Source of the DNA: Endoryza foliicola
Lineage (GTDB): Bacteria; Bacteroidota; Bacteroidia; Chitinophagales; Chitinophagaceae
Assembly: GCA_965226965.1 (NCBI GenBank)
Contig: OZ245715.1
Span: 2,666,001-2,730,000 of the forward strand
DNA: 64,000 nucleotides
Direction of reading: 5' to 3'
Of this stretch, positions 1-9,708 are shown one piece after another. Numbering within the stretch: the stretch's first letter is position 1; each line of letters opens with the position of its first letter. Made by a program: the position numbers and the translations under genes. The notes under the pieces are model-generated. The model had not been told where the DNA came from. It was given only the letters and a program-made list of their open reading frames with translations, and searched no databases.

Positions 1-1
1 T

Positions 2-1117
2 GAAAAAAACATAAAAGCGTTTTACAAGAATACCTTGACAGCAGATTGTCTTGGTATTTCAAAAGTATCAGTGAATAAATCTTTTGATAAAATAACCAAT
101 AAACAAAGAATCGTTGAGTTATTCCGAAGGTTGAACGATGGCGGCACAAAGCTTTCTTCTTTTGATTTAGTAGCATCAGTACTCAAAGGTTTTGAATGGG
201 AAATGGAAGGCTTTCTGGAAGAAACATTAAAGAGTTATGAAGAAATAGGATTAACACAGGACAATCTTATCAAGTTAATATTTTTGTTGCAGGACAATCA
301 CAAAAAAGAGATGGCTGCAATTGAAGCAGCGGATGCACAGTTTGCGATTAAGAACAGGGAAAGAATAAAAATTACACTGAAATGCCTTAAAGATTTTCTT
401 ATTAATTCCAAACTGTATTATTATTATAAAGACGCCAACCGTTCCTTTATCCCACTGTTTTTCATCGCCTATCACCTTTTTCATAAGCAGATAAGCGATG
501 GGGAATTGGAAAAATTCTTCGCCAATTTTGATGCTAAGAATACTGAACACCCCAAAATGGAGAAATGGATATATCACTCCCTGATTAATGGAGTATTCAA
601 GAGCAAAGGAGCTGGATGGATACCATATAAAACAGGTATCCGTAAGTTGCTGGATAAGATGCAGCATTTTAAGAACAAAGATTTTCCAACCGATGAATTG
701 TTCCAGGTTTATACCGACCACCCGATAACATTTACCAGAACATATACTATTGGCAATCTCGATGAATTGGAAAGTTCATTTGTTTATTACCTTATGTATG
801 ACAGAGGACAGACCATAAGAATAAATGATATTGACCACATCATGCCTAAATCAATATTAGAATCTATAAAGATTGAATCAGCAAAAATCAATAGCATCAA
901 TAATTTTCAATTGATAGATTTCAGCACCAACAGGGGATTGAAGAATGCAAGTCCTTTCAAGGATTGGATTAATAGCCATGTAGCGGACAAAGCAGCTTTT
1001 ATAAAGCGGCATTTAATTCCGGTTGATGAAATATTGTGGACAGAAGGTAGATTTGAAGACTTTGCTACTGCAAGAGCAAATTTAATATTGAATTGTATTT
1101 TGCTCAACTTGAAATAG
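2..1117 (+). CDS. DUF262/DUF1524 (GmrSD-like) protein, 5' end outside the window
   Basis: The reading frame is already open at the first bases, so this is the C-terminal part of a longer protein and its true start lies upstream. The N-terminal visible part carries a DUF262-type segment (RIVELFRRLNDGGTKLS). Near residue 280 is a DUF1524/HNH-like motif (DIDHIMPKS), followed by NNFQLIDFSTNRGLKN, where these families keep Asn and Lys ligands. DUF262 plus DUF1524 is the architecture of GmrSD-type modification-dependent nucleases and related defence proteins. A defence role is inferred from family and is not shown by neighbours, because only a broken gene follows. Stop TAG at 1115-1117. Confidence 0.72.
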   Translation, partial: EKNIKAFYKNTLTADCLGISKVSVNKSFDKITNKQRIVELFRRLNDGGTKLSSFDLVASVLKGFEWEMEGFLEETLKSYEEIGLTQDNLIKLIFLLQDNHKKEMAAIEAADAQFAIKNRERIKITLKCLKDFLINSKLYYYYKDANRSFIPLFFIAYHLFHKQISDGELEKFFANFDAKNTEHPKMEKWIYHSLINGVFKSKGAGWIPYKTGIRKLLDKMQHFKNKDFPTDELFQVYTDHPITFTRTYTIGNLDELESSFVYYLMYDRGQTIRINDIDHIMPKSILESIKIESAKINSINNFQLIDFSTNRGLKNASPFKDWINSHVADKAAFIKRHLIPVDEILWTEGRFEDFATARANLILNCILLNLK

Positions 1118-1167
1118 CATTTTGATTTGCTTTAGAGAGCAGTAACCTGAACTTTATATGAAAAACA

Positions 1168-1595
1168 ATGAAAGACAAATTTTTTAAGAATCTCCTGCAC
1201 AATGCAAAAGATTACTCGGTCCTCAAACCAGGGGGACAGCTTGTTAAAGGATATAAGCCCGACACAGTATTAAAAAGGGCAATGAGTACATTATTATGGA
1301 ATGTGATACCGGAACCAGCAGAAAGGGGTATTTAGGTGCAATGCTAAAAGCTGCAAGATTTTTAAGCAATGAGAAGAAAGGTGTATTGGTACTGGTAATT
1401 AAGGAAAAGCCCAATACAAAAGTAAAGCAGATTGCAGAACACTTGCAGGAGTACCTGGTATGGTTACAGCCGCTTACGAACCTGAACATCGTTTACCTGA
1501 TAGAATCAAACAGGTATTGCCAGGATGAGAATCCTTTAGAACTACTTAGTTCGGCATTTATGACAACCGCAACAGTTATAAATTCAGATAGATGA
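1168..1595 (+). pseudogene. Small hypothetical gene with a -1 frameshift
   Basis: A frame opening at ATG 1168 encodes about 37 sensible residues (MKDKFFKNLLHNAKDYSVL...). It then runs into noise and stops at 1333-1335. The -1 frame becomes coherent at the A5 run 1272-1276 and continues as KKGNEYIIMECDTGTSRKG... to the stop at 1593-1595. One extra A in that run would join both parts into a 142-residue protein. The joined product has an EYIIMECD...GVLVLVIKEK pattern that could be two strands of a nuclease-like core, but I do not recognise the family. It starts about 50 nt after the DUF262 gene and may belong with it. Decay, sequencing error and ribosomal frameshifting all remain open. Confidence 0.6.
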
Positions 1596-1642
1596 TATAA
1601 AGTACCACATCTTCTCACAAAAGTTTTGGAATAGTACTGCGT

Positions 1643-3610
1643 TTATTTATTCCCCTGCTTCAACCCACCATTTTTAAATAAGTAATAGGCCGTTTGATAA
1701 TTTGCAATGGCTTCATTTGCTAAGTTATCAGGGGCTTTTGTTAATGGAACTTGTTCGTTTTTGATTTTATTATATTGGTAAGCTGCTACTTTTTGCTGTG
1801 GGCCTAATACAATGAACGTATCATTTTTTAAATATCCCAATTTTTGATAAGTACCCAAAAGGATACGGGGTGTATAATTATTAGACAGTACATTTTGCCC
1901 ATATAGGTTACTGGTATAATTCCAGTTGAGTAAATGAAAGAGTGTTGGGTACAAATCAATTTGTGAACACATTGCCGTAATGGTTGAAGGTGCTTGGGCC
2001 GGCAGATTATAGATGATAGCCGGGATATGATATTTGGCTATGTCAATTTCATTTTTGCCTGCACTGTTTGCACAATGGTCGGCAACAAAAATAAAGACGG
2101 TATTGGCAAACCAGGGTTTCTGTTTTGCCTTCTTCAGAAATTGTCCTATTGCATAATCAGTGTATTTAACGGCGCCATCTCTGCCGCTTCCGGATGGTAT
2201 ATCAATCTTCCCTTCCGGATAAGTATAAGGCCGGTGATTGGAAGTTGTCATTACAAAATCATAAAAAGGTTTATGCTGGCTTGTTTTTGCATCAGCATCT
2301 CTTATCACAGCATCGTATAAATCTTCGTCACAAATACCCCAGGCATTTTTGAATTGAATGGATGAATCCGGAATCTTTGTACGGGTGGCTTTAAAGTTAT
2401 CTTTCACCAGTGTGTTGTGCCGCTTATCAGTAACTGCATAACCGTTGTTTCCAAAAAACATATTCATATTGTCAAAGTAGCCATCACCACCATAAAAGAA
2501 CCCGGTTTCGTAGCCTTTTTGCTGAAAGATATAGCCGATTGTGGTAAGGTTGTCATTATTTAGTCTTCTAACAATGCTGCTGCCCGGAGTAGGTGGTACG
2601 GCAAGGCTCAATGCTTCCATGCCACGAACTGTCCGTGTGCCGGTGGCATACATGCCGGTAAATAAAACACCTTCACCTGCCAATGAATCCAGCACCGGGG
2701 TAAGTTTATTGCTGTTTCCAAAACGGCCCATAAAATCGGCACTAAAACTTTCAATGGTAACCATAATTACATTGGGCATTTGAGGGCTGGCATTGTTGCC
2801 TATTTTTCTTTCAACAGACAACCCATTGGTTATAAAAGTAGTATTGCTGTCGGCTAAGTGATTTCTTACCAGATTAAAAGCCTTTCTGTTATCAATTGTT
2901 TTATAGAAATGGTCGTAGCTGAGTTCGTTATTTTTAAAAGCAGCAAAAAAGGAAAAGATACCAGCTTTTGAAAGTTCGTCCTGGTATCGGTTACTGCCAT
3001 TCTCCGCCAACGAATTTTTTATAAAGAAGGCATAAATAAAACTTAATCCAATTACAGTCCCACTTATCACTAATCGTTTTAGAAAAGCGTCTTTGCCATT
3101 GAAGGTATTTGCAAATATTTTTTTCTTGTAAAAAGCCCATACTATTATTGAAACGGCAATTAACATGCTGCCAATTAGTATTGGCAATGGATAGGATTCG
3201 TTGATATTATTTATCACTTCAAAAGTGTAAATCAAATAATCAACGGCTATAAAATTAAAACGGCTTTCAAACTCCTGCCAGAACGTAAATTCGGCAAAAA
3301 AGGAAAACATGATTATGAGAGCGGCAATAAAAAATGCGGTATAGGTGATGACCTTATTAATGATGGTATTGCTCCACTTAACAGGAAACAGCAGCAAATA
3401 CAATGCATAGGGCACACAAAAAAATACTGCCACTCCAAAATCAAATAAAAGCCCTTCTCCAAATATTTTCAATACTGCTGGTAAGGTCAACTGCAGTTTG
3501 GAGAAAGACATTAAAAGCAAGACCAAACGAAGCAGCAATGAAGCACAAAGAAAACAAAGCACAAAACGGAATAAGAGAGAATAGGTTCCCTTCAGGTATT
3601 TTGATAGCAT
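1643..3610 (-). CDS. LTA synthase family sulfatase-fold membrane protein
   Basis: 655 residues. The first 210 or so hold five membrane helices. From about residue 279 an alkaline-phosphatase/sulfatase domain begins (PNVIMVTIESFSADF, metal-binding Glu287). The nucleophile region is YATGTRTVRGMEAL (Thr325 or Thr327), and a late metal motif reads FVADHCANS. The family moves phosphoglycerol or phosphoethanolamine groups onto envelope glycans or lipids on the outer face of the inner membrane. Gram-negative bacteria lack LTA, so a decorating transferase is likely, but the substrate is unknown. The gene is monocistronic and is preceded by one of the nine direct-repeat boxes (3636-3670), which suggests envelope-stress control. 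Confidence 0.85.
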   Translation of the reverse strand: MLSKYLKGTYSLLFRFVLCFLCASLLLRLVLLLMSFSKLQLTLPAVLKIFGEGLLFDFGVAVFFCVPYALYLLLFPVKWSNTIINKVITYTAFFIAALIIMFSFFAEFTFWQEFESRFNFIAVDYLIYTFEVINNINESYPLPILIGSMLIAVSIIVWAFYKKKIFANTFNGKDAFLKRLVISGTVIGLSFIYAFFIKNSLAENGSNRYQDELSKAGIFSFFAAFKNNELSYDHFYKTIDNRKAFNLVRNHLADSNTTFITNGLSVERKIGNNASPQMPNVIMVTIESFSADFMGRFGNSNKLTPVLDSLAGEGVLFTGMYATGTRTVRGMEALSLAVPPTPGSSIVRRLNNDNLTTIGYIFQQKGYETGFFYGGDGYFDNMNMFFGNNGYAVTDKRHNTLVKDNFKATRTKIPDSSIQFKNAWGICDEDLYDAVIRDADAKTSQHKPFYDFVMTTSNHRPYTYPEGKIDIPSGSGRDGAVKYTDYAIGQFLKKAKQKPWFANTVFIFVADHCANSAGKNEIDIAKYHIPAIIYNLPAQAPSTITAMCSQIDLYPTLFHLLNWNYTSNLYGQNVLSNNYTPRILLGTYQKLGYLKNDTFIVLGPQQKVAAYQYNKIKNEQVPLTKAPDNLANEAIANYQTAYYLFKNGGLKQGNK

Positions 3611-3635
3611 GGTGATGAACTAAGGTTAAAACCGC

Positions 3636-3670
3636 AACATCACACTGCAATCTGAATAAATTCTGAATTT
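3636..3670 (-). promoter_or_regulatory. 11-bp-spaced direct-repeat box upstream of the sulfatase gene
   Basis: In gene orientation: ATTCAG, a 5-bp gap, then TTCAG (half-sites 3670-3665 and 3658-3654), with half-sites repeating every 11 bp. Ten bases further on is GATGTTGC (3643-3636), a weak -7-like element. The proximal half-site is 44 nt from the ATG. It is a member of the nine-site set described in the findings. Confidence 0.65.
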
Positions 3671-3693
3671 ATGGGCTTCTTTTCCCTATTCAA

Positions 3694-6099
3694 TTAAAAC
3701 TTGTAACTGTACCCAACCCGGAAAACCTGTGTTTCATAATAGTCGCTGCTGATGACCCTGAAGTTGGTGCCTTGAATATCCTTTTTAATCCGAAGGGTAT
3801 TAAAAATATCGGTAGCATTGAGAAAGAGTTCGCCTTTATTTTTTTGAATGGCTTTTTTAGCACCGAAGTCCACCGAAAAACGTTGAGCAATTCGCCCCTG
3901 CGGAATAATGTCCGGCGCCAGGTAAATAGCGGTAAGCTGCAGGTCGGTATTTTTTGGAAGTTTTACAAGGCCGTTCAATTTTATATTTCCTGACCAGGCT
4001 GATTCTTTGGCAGCACTATAAGTAACAGGAACCGGGTACTTGTTTACAGCGGTAAATGCACCAATGGTATTTTTATACAGCATGGCATTTACATTAAAAC
4101 TAAAAGCTTTATTCACCGTTTGATTAGCGATTAACTCCACACCAGTGTTCCATGCCTTATCTGCATTTTGAAATACAGAATAGTTGATATTACTTCCGGG
4201 AACTGTAGTACCAATTCTTGTAATAGTTTGTTTTGAAAATTTGTGATACAGGGCTGTATAAAGAAATCCATTGCTCCAGCTTGACTTATAACCAGCTTCT
4301 AAGGTTTGTGTAAACTGTGGCCGTAAAGCAGGGTTACCCACTTTTAAAATTTCCGGTTCATCATATTTGGGGAAGATGCGGATATCGCCTTCGTCGGGCC
4401 TGTCCACCCGGCGGTTGTAGTAAAGCGACAGTTTATTATGCTCATTCAAATTATAACCAAGCCTTACACTCGGGAACGGCTGAAAATAATTGTAGCCATC
4501 GCTTTTGTATGTGTTGTGATTTGGATTAACATCGTATTGGAGATTGACATACTCCATACGCAGCCCCGCTTCCAATTCAAACTTTTTTGACTCATAAATA
4601 TAATTGCCGTAAACAGCCGGTATTACTTCTTTGTACTTTGCCCAACCTGCTGCATTGGTATCTAACGGAGAATTAATACCGGGAAAGAACCGCATATTGG
4701 TAGGGATATAACGCCACCTCAACTTTGTTCCGGTTTCAAATCGTCCATGCTTCAAGGGTTTGGTATAATCAATTGTAAAGTCGGTTACATTTTCATCGGC
4801 AATCAGCATGAAAGTATCTTTACCTGTATATACAGGCATAATATTGGTCAAAAAATATTTTTCATCTTCCCGGTGAAAAGTATAGTTCAGGCTCATGTTA
4901 AGCACATGCCCGGGCTGGATAAACTTATGCTGGTAAATGGCCGAAGCGGTGGCTGCGGTGTTCACTTCATCTTCAAAAAACTGCCAGAGCCTTTTCCTTT
5001 CAGTAAGTTTGCTGTTGTAATAAGGAATATCACCATTGTCTTTTACCGCTTCGCTGCTGTACAAGCCGGAAATAGTAAGTGTGTTTTTATTATTGATAAA
5101 CCAGTCAATACCTGTACGGACAGTGCCTGAAGTGGTAATGCGATTTCGCTGCACCTGCTGACGCACCGTATCTCCGTTAGCATAAAACCGTTCCGCAAAA
5201 TCATTTCGATTTAATGTTTTGTTATAGAGATAATCACCCTGGAAAAAAGCATTGACTTTATTTTTGCGATAATTGAGACTTAGTGATGGATTGATTTTAG
5301 GAGTACCGCTGTATTGTGGCCTTATTCCCGGAAGGCTTTTCTCCTTCATCCATAATGCACCAAGACCTGTGGCAATACCAACTTTACCATTGAATCCGTT
5401 TTGCCGGGATTTTTTATAAATGATATTGATAATGCCTGCATTGCCATTTGCATCATACTTTGAAGAAGGGTTATTAATAATTTCTATTCTCTCGATAGCC
5501 GATGCCGGAATATTATCTAAAGCGGCCTGATTTCCAAAACCCGTCAGGGCAGTTTGTTTGCCATCAATAAGAATAGTTACCCGGTTGCTGCCTCTTAGCA
5601 ATACTTTTCCAGATTCATCTATGGTAACACCCGGCAGGTTTTTCATTGATTGCAACAAAGAACTTCCTGCCTGGCTGATATTGTCTGACAATTTGAATGT
5701 TTTCTTATCCATTTTATCAGTTACTGCATCCGTTTTTGCAGTTACTACTACTTCGCTTAAGGCAGCACTTTGAGGGGCTAATTCGATGATACCAATATCA
5801 AAGAACTTATTGAGTTTGCCAGCCAAAAAGGGGACTTTTTTTGTAACAAAGCCAACAATACTAATTTCAACAAAATAATTGCCTTCTGATATATTCTGGA
5901 TGGTAAATTGTCCTTTGTCATCCGTTACCACACCGGCCACAAAGCTGCTGTCTGCAGCTTTTTTCAAAACTACATTCGCATAAGTTATTGTACTTTTATC
6001 TGTCCCGTTTTTAACTGTACCGGATAATACGGCAGTGCCGGATTGTGCGGAAACAATTATTGTAAAACATATAAATGCCAGTGCTAAGAAATATCTCAT
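3694..6099 (-). CDS. TonB-dependent receptor-like outer membrane beta-barrel protein
   Basis: 801 residues from ATG 6097-6099. This start gives a clean signal peptide (MRYFLALAFICFTIIVSAQ). The frame remains open 23 codons upstream, but that stretch contains the direct-repeat box and is leader DNA. A CarboxypepD_reg-like domain covers roughly residues 25-110. A plug domain follows (LPGVTIDESGKVLLRGS, then IERIEIINNPSSKYDANG). The rest is a barrel of the OMP_b-brl_3 type ending in VFRVGYSYKF. No SusD-type partner is adjacent, so the ligand (siderophore, peptide or metal) is unknown. It is transcribed alone. Confidence 0.88.
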   Translation of the reverse strand: MRYFLALAFICFTIIVSAQSGTAVLSGTVKNGTDKSTITYANVVLKKAADSSFVAGVVTDDKGQFTIQNISEGNYFVEISIVGFVTKKVPFLAGKLNKFFDIGIIELAPQSAALSEVVVTAKTDAVTDKMDKKTFKLSDNISQAGSSLLQSMKNLPGVTIDESGKVLLRGSNRVTILIDGKQTALTGFGNQAALDNIPASAIERIEIINNPSSKYDANGNAGIINIIYKKSRQNGFNGKVGIATGLGALWMKEKSLPGIRPQYSGTPKINPSLSLNYRKNKVNAFFQGDYLYNKTLNRNDFAERFYANGDTVRQQVQRNRITTSGTVRTGIDWFINNKNTLTISGLYSSEAVKDNGDIPYYNSKLTERKRLWQFFEDEVNTAATASAIYQHKFIQPGHVLNMSLNYTFHREDEKYFLTNIMPVYTGKDTFMLIADENVTDFTIDYTKPLKHGRFETGTKLRWRYIPTNMRFFPGINSPLDTNAAGWAKYKEVIPAVYGNYIYESKKFELEAGLRMEYVNLQYDVNPNHNTYKSDGYNYFQPFPSVRLGYNLNEHNKLSLYYNRRVDRPDEGDIRIFPKYDEPEILKVGNPALRPQFTQTLEAGYKSSWSNGFLYTALYHKFSKQTITRIGTTVPGSNINYSVFQNADKAWNTGVELIANQTVNKAFSFNVNAMLYKNTIGAFTAVNKYPVPVTYSAAKESAWSGNIKLNGLVKLPKNTDLQLTAIYLAPDIIPQGRIAQRFSVDFGAKKAIQKNKGELFLNATDIFNTLRIKKDIQGTNFRVISSDYYETQVFRVGYSYKF

Positions 6100-6117
6100 C
6101 AAATAAATTTTTATGTG

Positions 6118-6152
6118 CAAAATAGAAATGGGATTCTGAAAAGAAACTGAAT
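6118..6152 (-). promoter_or_regulatory. Direct-repeat box upstream of the TonB-type barrel gene
   Basis: Gene orientation ATTCAG-TTTCT-TTTCAG, with half-sites at 6151-6147 and 6140-6136 and an 11-bp repeat. The -7-like element CTATTTTG lies at 6125-6118, 10 bp downstream. The box is 37 nt from the chosen ATG. It falls inside the open frame upstream of that ATG, which supports the shorter start. Confidence 0.7.
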
Positions 6153-6176
6153 TTATCTGTTTATGCAAAGATAATT

Positions 6177-6590
6177 TTAAAGAATCAGCACAAAAGTTCC
6201 TGCAATTATCAGCAATGCGCCGATAGCTGTTTTAATAGACAACGCTTCGCCTAAAAAAATAACAGATAAAATAATGGTAAGTGCTACACTTAGTTTATCT
6301 ACAGGTGCCACCTGCGATACTTTACCAATCTGTAACGCTTTAAAATAAAATATCCACGATAAGCCGGTGGCGATGCCGGAGATAATAAGAAAGGTGATAT
6401 TTTGTTTTGATAAAGCGGCTATTCCTTTCGTTTCTCCTCTTGCCAATACAATACCCCATGCTACTATTAAAATTATTATTGTGCGGATAGCTGTTGCTAA
6501 GTTTGAGTTTACTCCTGCAATACCAACTTTTGCAAAGATGGCTGTGAGGGCTGCAAACAGCGCAGATAATAAAGCGTAGAACCACCACAT
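6177..6590 (-). CDS. EamA/DMT-family small transporter
   Basis: 137 residues, nearly all hydrophobic, with about five membrane helices. It is a single EamA repeat, half the size of the usual two-repeat drug/metabolite transporters, so it probably works as a dimer. The pattern SWIFYFKALQIGKVSQVAPVDKLSVALT followed by FLGEALS is typical of EamA domains. The start lies 26 nt after the RND permease stop on the same strand, so it is likely the last gene of the TolC/adaptor/RND operon. The substrate is unknown. Confidence 0.8.
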   Translation of the reverse strand: MWWFYALLSALFAALTAIFAKVGIAGVNSNLATAIRTIIILIVAWGIVLARGETKGIAALSKQNITFLIISGIATGLSWIFYFKALQIGKVSQVAPVDKLSVALTIILSVIFLGEALSIKTAIGALLIIAGTFVLIL

Positions 6591-6616
6591 AGTATGAGAT
6601 TAAAGTTTTGAGATTA

Positions 6617-9600
6617 TTATTCTGATACTTTTTCCGGCACAAACTTTTTGTTTTTATAGGCTACATGCATCAGGCTGGGCAATACTATCAGCAGCAACGG
6701 CAACGCAACAATAAAACCACCTATTACTGCAATGGCCAGCGGCTGGTGCAGTTGTGCACCGGTGCCAATACCCAATGCAATTGGCATCAAAGCTATTATT
6801 GCACCAAGTGCTGTCATCAGCTTTGGCCGCAACCTTGTAGAGATGGAATAAATTATTGCCTTGTCAACATTTTTTGTTTGCAGCAACGAATCCCTGAATT
6901 GCAGAAAAGTGAAAATGGCGTTTTCGCCAATGATACCTACAATCATGATGAGGCCGGTATAGCTGCCAACATTTAACGGGGTATTGGTAAGATACAGCCC
7001 CATATAACTGCCGCTGATACCTAAGACTGCTATCAGCAAAATCATCAAAGCCACTTTAAAGTCACGGAACAAAAACAGGATAACGCAAAAGACCAATAAG
7101 CTGCTGGTTATTAAAATCATCAACAGTTCACCGAACGATTTCTGCTGGTCGGCATAAGCACCGCCATACACAATATGATAACCTTTGGGCATCACCACTT
7201 TTGCCGCCACTTCTTTTTGAATATCCTTCATCACACTGCCGAGGTCACGGTTGTCAAGCCTTCCTGTTACCACACCCATTGACTGCAAATCTTCTCTCTC
7301 CACTTCTGCATCACCCGAATTCAATTTAATATCTGCTAAATCGGAAATTGGTTTCAGTTTACCGTTCGGTAAAAATATCTGCATTCGCTTAATATCCTCT
7401 ACACTCAGATTTCTGTTGCCGGGAAAAACTACCCGTAAGGAAGAAAGTTGTTGTTTGTCAAAAACAGTTCCTACTATATTTCCTTCCAATGCTGTTTGTA
7501 GCTGGTATTGCAGGCTGGCAGGCGTTATGCCATACTGTGCCAGTGTTATAGCATCTGGTTCAATAGAAATAGAAGGGCCTGCAATAACAATTCCATCAAA
7601 TACATCGGCTGTGCCTTTAACATTGGTAACAACTTCACTAACCTGTTTAGAAAGCTCTTGTAGTTTTTTCTGGTCGTTGCCAAATATTTTTACTTCAATA
7701 GGCTGCACCGATGTCATTAAATCTCCGAGCATGTCACCAATTACCTGTCCAAAATCTATCCGCAATGCAGGTTGGCTGGCTTCTACTTTTGCTCTTATTT
7801 CATCTATTACCTGGTTTGAATTTCTTTTTCGTTTTTTCTTCAACTGTATCAGGTAATCTCCCCGGTTGGGTTCTGTAATAAAGAAACCCATCTGTGTTCC
7901 TGTTCGCCTGGAGTAAGTTTCTACTTCAGGTATTTTAGTAATTATTTTTTCCGCTTCTCTTAACATCCTGTCAGTTTCTTCTAACGATGTACCGGGTGGA
8001 GAACTGTAATCCAGCACAATACTTCCTTCATCCATTTCAGGCAAAAATCCTGTTTGTAGTTTTGGCAGTACATAATAAATGCTGGCTGCCAGTATCAGCA
8101 TAAACAATACACTGATATAAGGCCGCTTGATAAAAAAGCCTACCCATTTTTGATTATGAACCGTGTGTGGGTGAGTGGATTCTTTCAATCTTTTGAGCCG
8201 TTGTTTGGCTGTCAGAACCATTTTTTTGTTTTTGCTCAATAACAAATAAATGACCGGCAGGCCCAACCATGTAACGAAGAACGAACAAACAAGTGTAATA
8301 ATCATGGTGTCGGTCATTACTTTAAAATAAGCACCTGCCACACCTGTCATCAAAATAAAAGGAAGGAAAATGACGATGGTGCTAAGAGAAGAACCAACCA
8401 TTGCCGGAAATAAATACTGAATGGCTTTTTGCAAAAGTGTTCCCGTTGGCTCCTGCGGATGTTCTTCATGGGTACGGTGTATCTGTTCCACCACTACAAT
8501 AGCATCATCTATTATCAACCCAATTGCTGCCGCCATTGCACCAAGTGTCATTATATTAAACGTTTGCCCGGTGGCATAGAGTACGATTAATGTAAGCAAC
8601 AGCGTAACCGGAATGGTTATAAGAATTACAGTGCTTGCTTTGAGTGAACGCAAAAAAATAATCGCCACAATTATCGCCAATGCCAGCCCAATCCACAAAC
8701 TATCCGTAACGCTTTTGATGGAGTCTTTTACAAAATCAGATTGCACATAAAATGGAAAAATGGTTACACCCTTTGGCAATACTTTTCTTAATTCGTCTAC
8801 TTTTTTCTGCATCTTATCCGACAAGTCAACCAGGTTTGCATTGGGCTGCTTCACTACAGCCAGTAAAACTGCAGAATGTCCATTAGCATTAATTTTTACA
8901 TACTCTTTTGCCTCCTGAATAGTTACCGTTGCAATATCCTGAAGCGTTACAATTCTTTTTCCGTTATTACTGATAACTAATTTTTCAACTTCGGCTTTAG
9001 TATCTACCACGGCATCTGTTACGGTCAAGTACATTTGACGATAGTCAGACAGGTAGCCGTTCGATTTAATAAAGTTAGTGGCATTGAGTGCGGTGATGAT
9101 GGCATCAGGTGTAATGCCCAGTGTACTCATCTTGCCAACATCAAGGGTGAGCCAGTACTCTTTCGTTTTGCCACCAATAACCCGTATTTCACTTACACCA
9201 TCTACCTGCGAAAGAAAAGGTTTGATGGTATATTGGGCCAATAATTTTTCTTCAATGGGGGACATGTTGGGAGCTTCCAGTGTATATCCAATCACGGGCA
9301 AAATGGATGGATTCATCCGTTCCACTGTTATCTGCACATCCGGTGGCAGAATATTTCTTATCTGGCTTATTTTTGATTCGATGCGTTGCTGACTTACATC
9401 CATATTCGCCTTCCAGTCCATATAGGCACTGATTTCGCAACTGCCACGGCTGGTAGTACTGCGTATTATTTTTAAATCCGGCACCTGTTTCACTGCATTT
9501 TCCAGCTCACGGGTAACCGTAATCATCATTTTATTTACCGGCTGCTGGCCTGCATCTGCAATAATTTTTATTTTAGGAAAGGTAATTTCAGGAAACAACG

Positions 9601-9697
9601 CAGACTGCATTTTGCCATACGAAAAGATGCCAGCCATAATGATGATGGCCAGTATGATGGTGATGGGGTTCTTATGCGAAACAAAATAATTTTTCAT
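6617..9697 (-). CDS. RND-family efflux permease
   Basis: 1026 residues with the 12-helix RND layout: helix 1 at 11-28, a large periplasmic loop, a helix cluster at 333-485, a second periplasmic loop from about 550 and a final helix cluster from 865. The helix-4 proton-relay pair Asp397-Asp398 (GLIIDDAIVVVEQIH) matches hydrophobe/amphiphile exporters rather than the DFG..DG pattern of heavy-metal RND pumps. Short C-terminal tail ending NKKFVPEKVSE. It lies 11 nt downstream of its adaptor gene and is preceded by AAAGG at a good ribosome-binding distance. It forms a tripartite pump with the two upstream genes. The substrate is unknown. Confidence 0.9.
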   Translation of the reverse strand: MKNYFVSHKNPITIILAIIIMAGIFSYGKMQSALFPEITFPKIKIIADAGQQPVNKMMITVTRELENAVKQVPDLKIIRSTTSRGSCEISAYMDWKANMDVSQQRIESKISQIRNILPPDVQITVERMNPSILPVIGYTLEAPNMSPIEEKLLAQYTIKPFLSQVDGVSEIRVIGGKTKEYWLTLDVGKMSTLGITPDAIITALNATNFIKSNGYLSDYRQMYLTVTDAVVDTKAEVEKLVISNNGKRIVTLQDIATVTIQEAKEYVKINANGHSAVLLAVVKQPNANLVDLSDKMQKKVDELRKVLPKGVTIFPFYVQSDFVKDSIKSVTDSLWIGLALAIIVAIIFLRSLKASTVILITIPVTLLLTLIVLYATGQTFNIMTLGAMAAAIGLIIDDAIVVVEQIHRTHEEHPQEPTGTLLQKAIQYLFPAMVGSSLSTIVIFLPFILMTGVAGAYFKVMTDTMIITLVCSFFVTWLGLPVIYLLLSKNKKMVLTAKQRLKRLKESTHPHTVHNQKWVGFFIKRPYISVLFMLILAASIYYVLPKLQTGFLPEMDEGSIVLDYSSPPGTSLEETDRMLREAEKIITKIPEVETYSRRTGTQMGFFITEPNRGDYLIQLKKKRKRNSNQVIDEIRAKVEASQPALRIDFGQVIGDMLGDLMTSVQPIEVKIFGNDQKKLQELSKQVSEVVTNVKGTADVFDGIVIAGPSISIEPDAITLAQYGITPASLQYQLQTALEGNIVGTVFDKQQLSSLRVVFPGNRNLSVEDIKRMQIFLPNGKLKPISDLADIKLNSGDAEVEREDLQSMGVVTGRLDNRDLGSVMKDIQKEVAAKVVMPKGYHIVYGGAYADQQKSFGELLMILITSSLLVFCVILFLFRDFKVALMILLIAVLGISGSYMGLYLTNTPLNVGSYTGLIMIVGIIGENAIFTFLQFRDSLLQTKNVDKAIIYSISTRLRPKLMTALGAIIALMPIALGIGTGAQLHQPLAIAVIGGFIVALPLLLIVLPSLMHVAYKNKKFVPEKVSE

Positions 9698-9708
9698 TGC
9701 CTTTCTTG

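Noticed and set aside
1270..1280. Programmed ribosomal frameshift at A AAA AGG
   Set aside because: The heptamer is not a strong slippery site and I saw no downstream hairpin; a simple base loss is more likely, though not proven.
1296..1595. Reading the frame from ATG 1296 as a complete gene
   Set aside because: Coherent sequence extends upstream of that ATG (KGNEYII...), so it is an internal Met of a frameshifted gene.
6097..6168. Longer N-terminus for the TonB-type barrel
   Set aside because: The extension contains the direct-repeat promoter and would hide the signal peptide.
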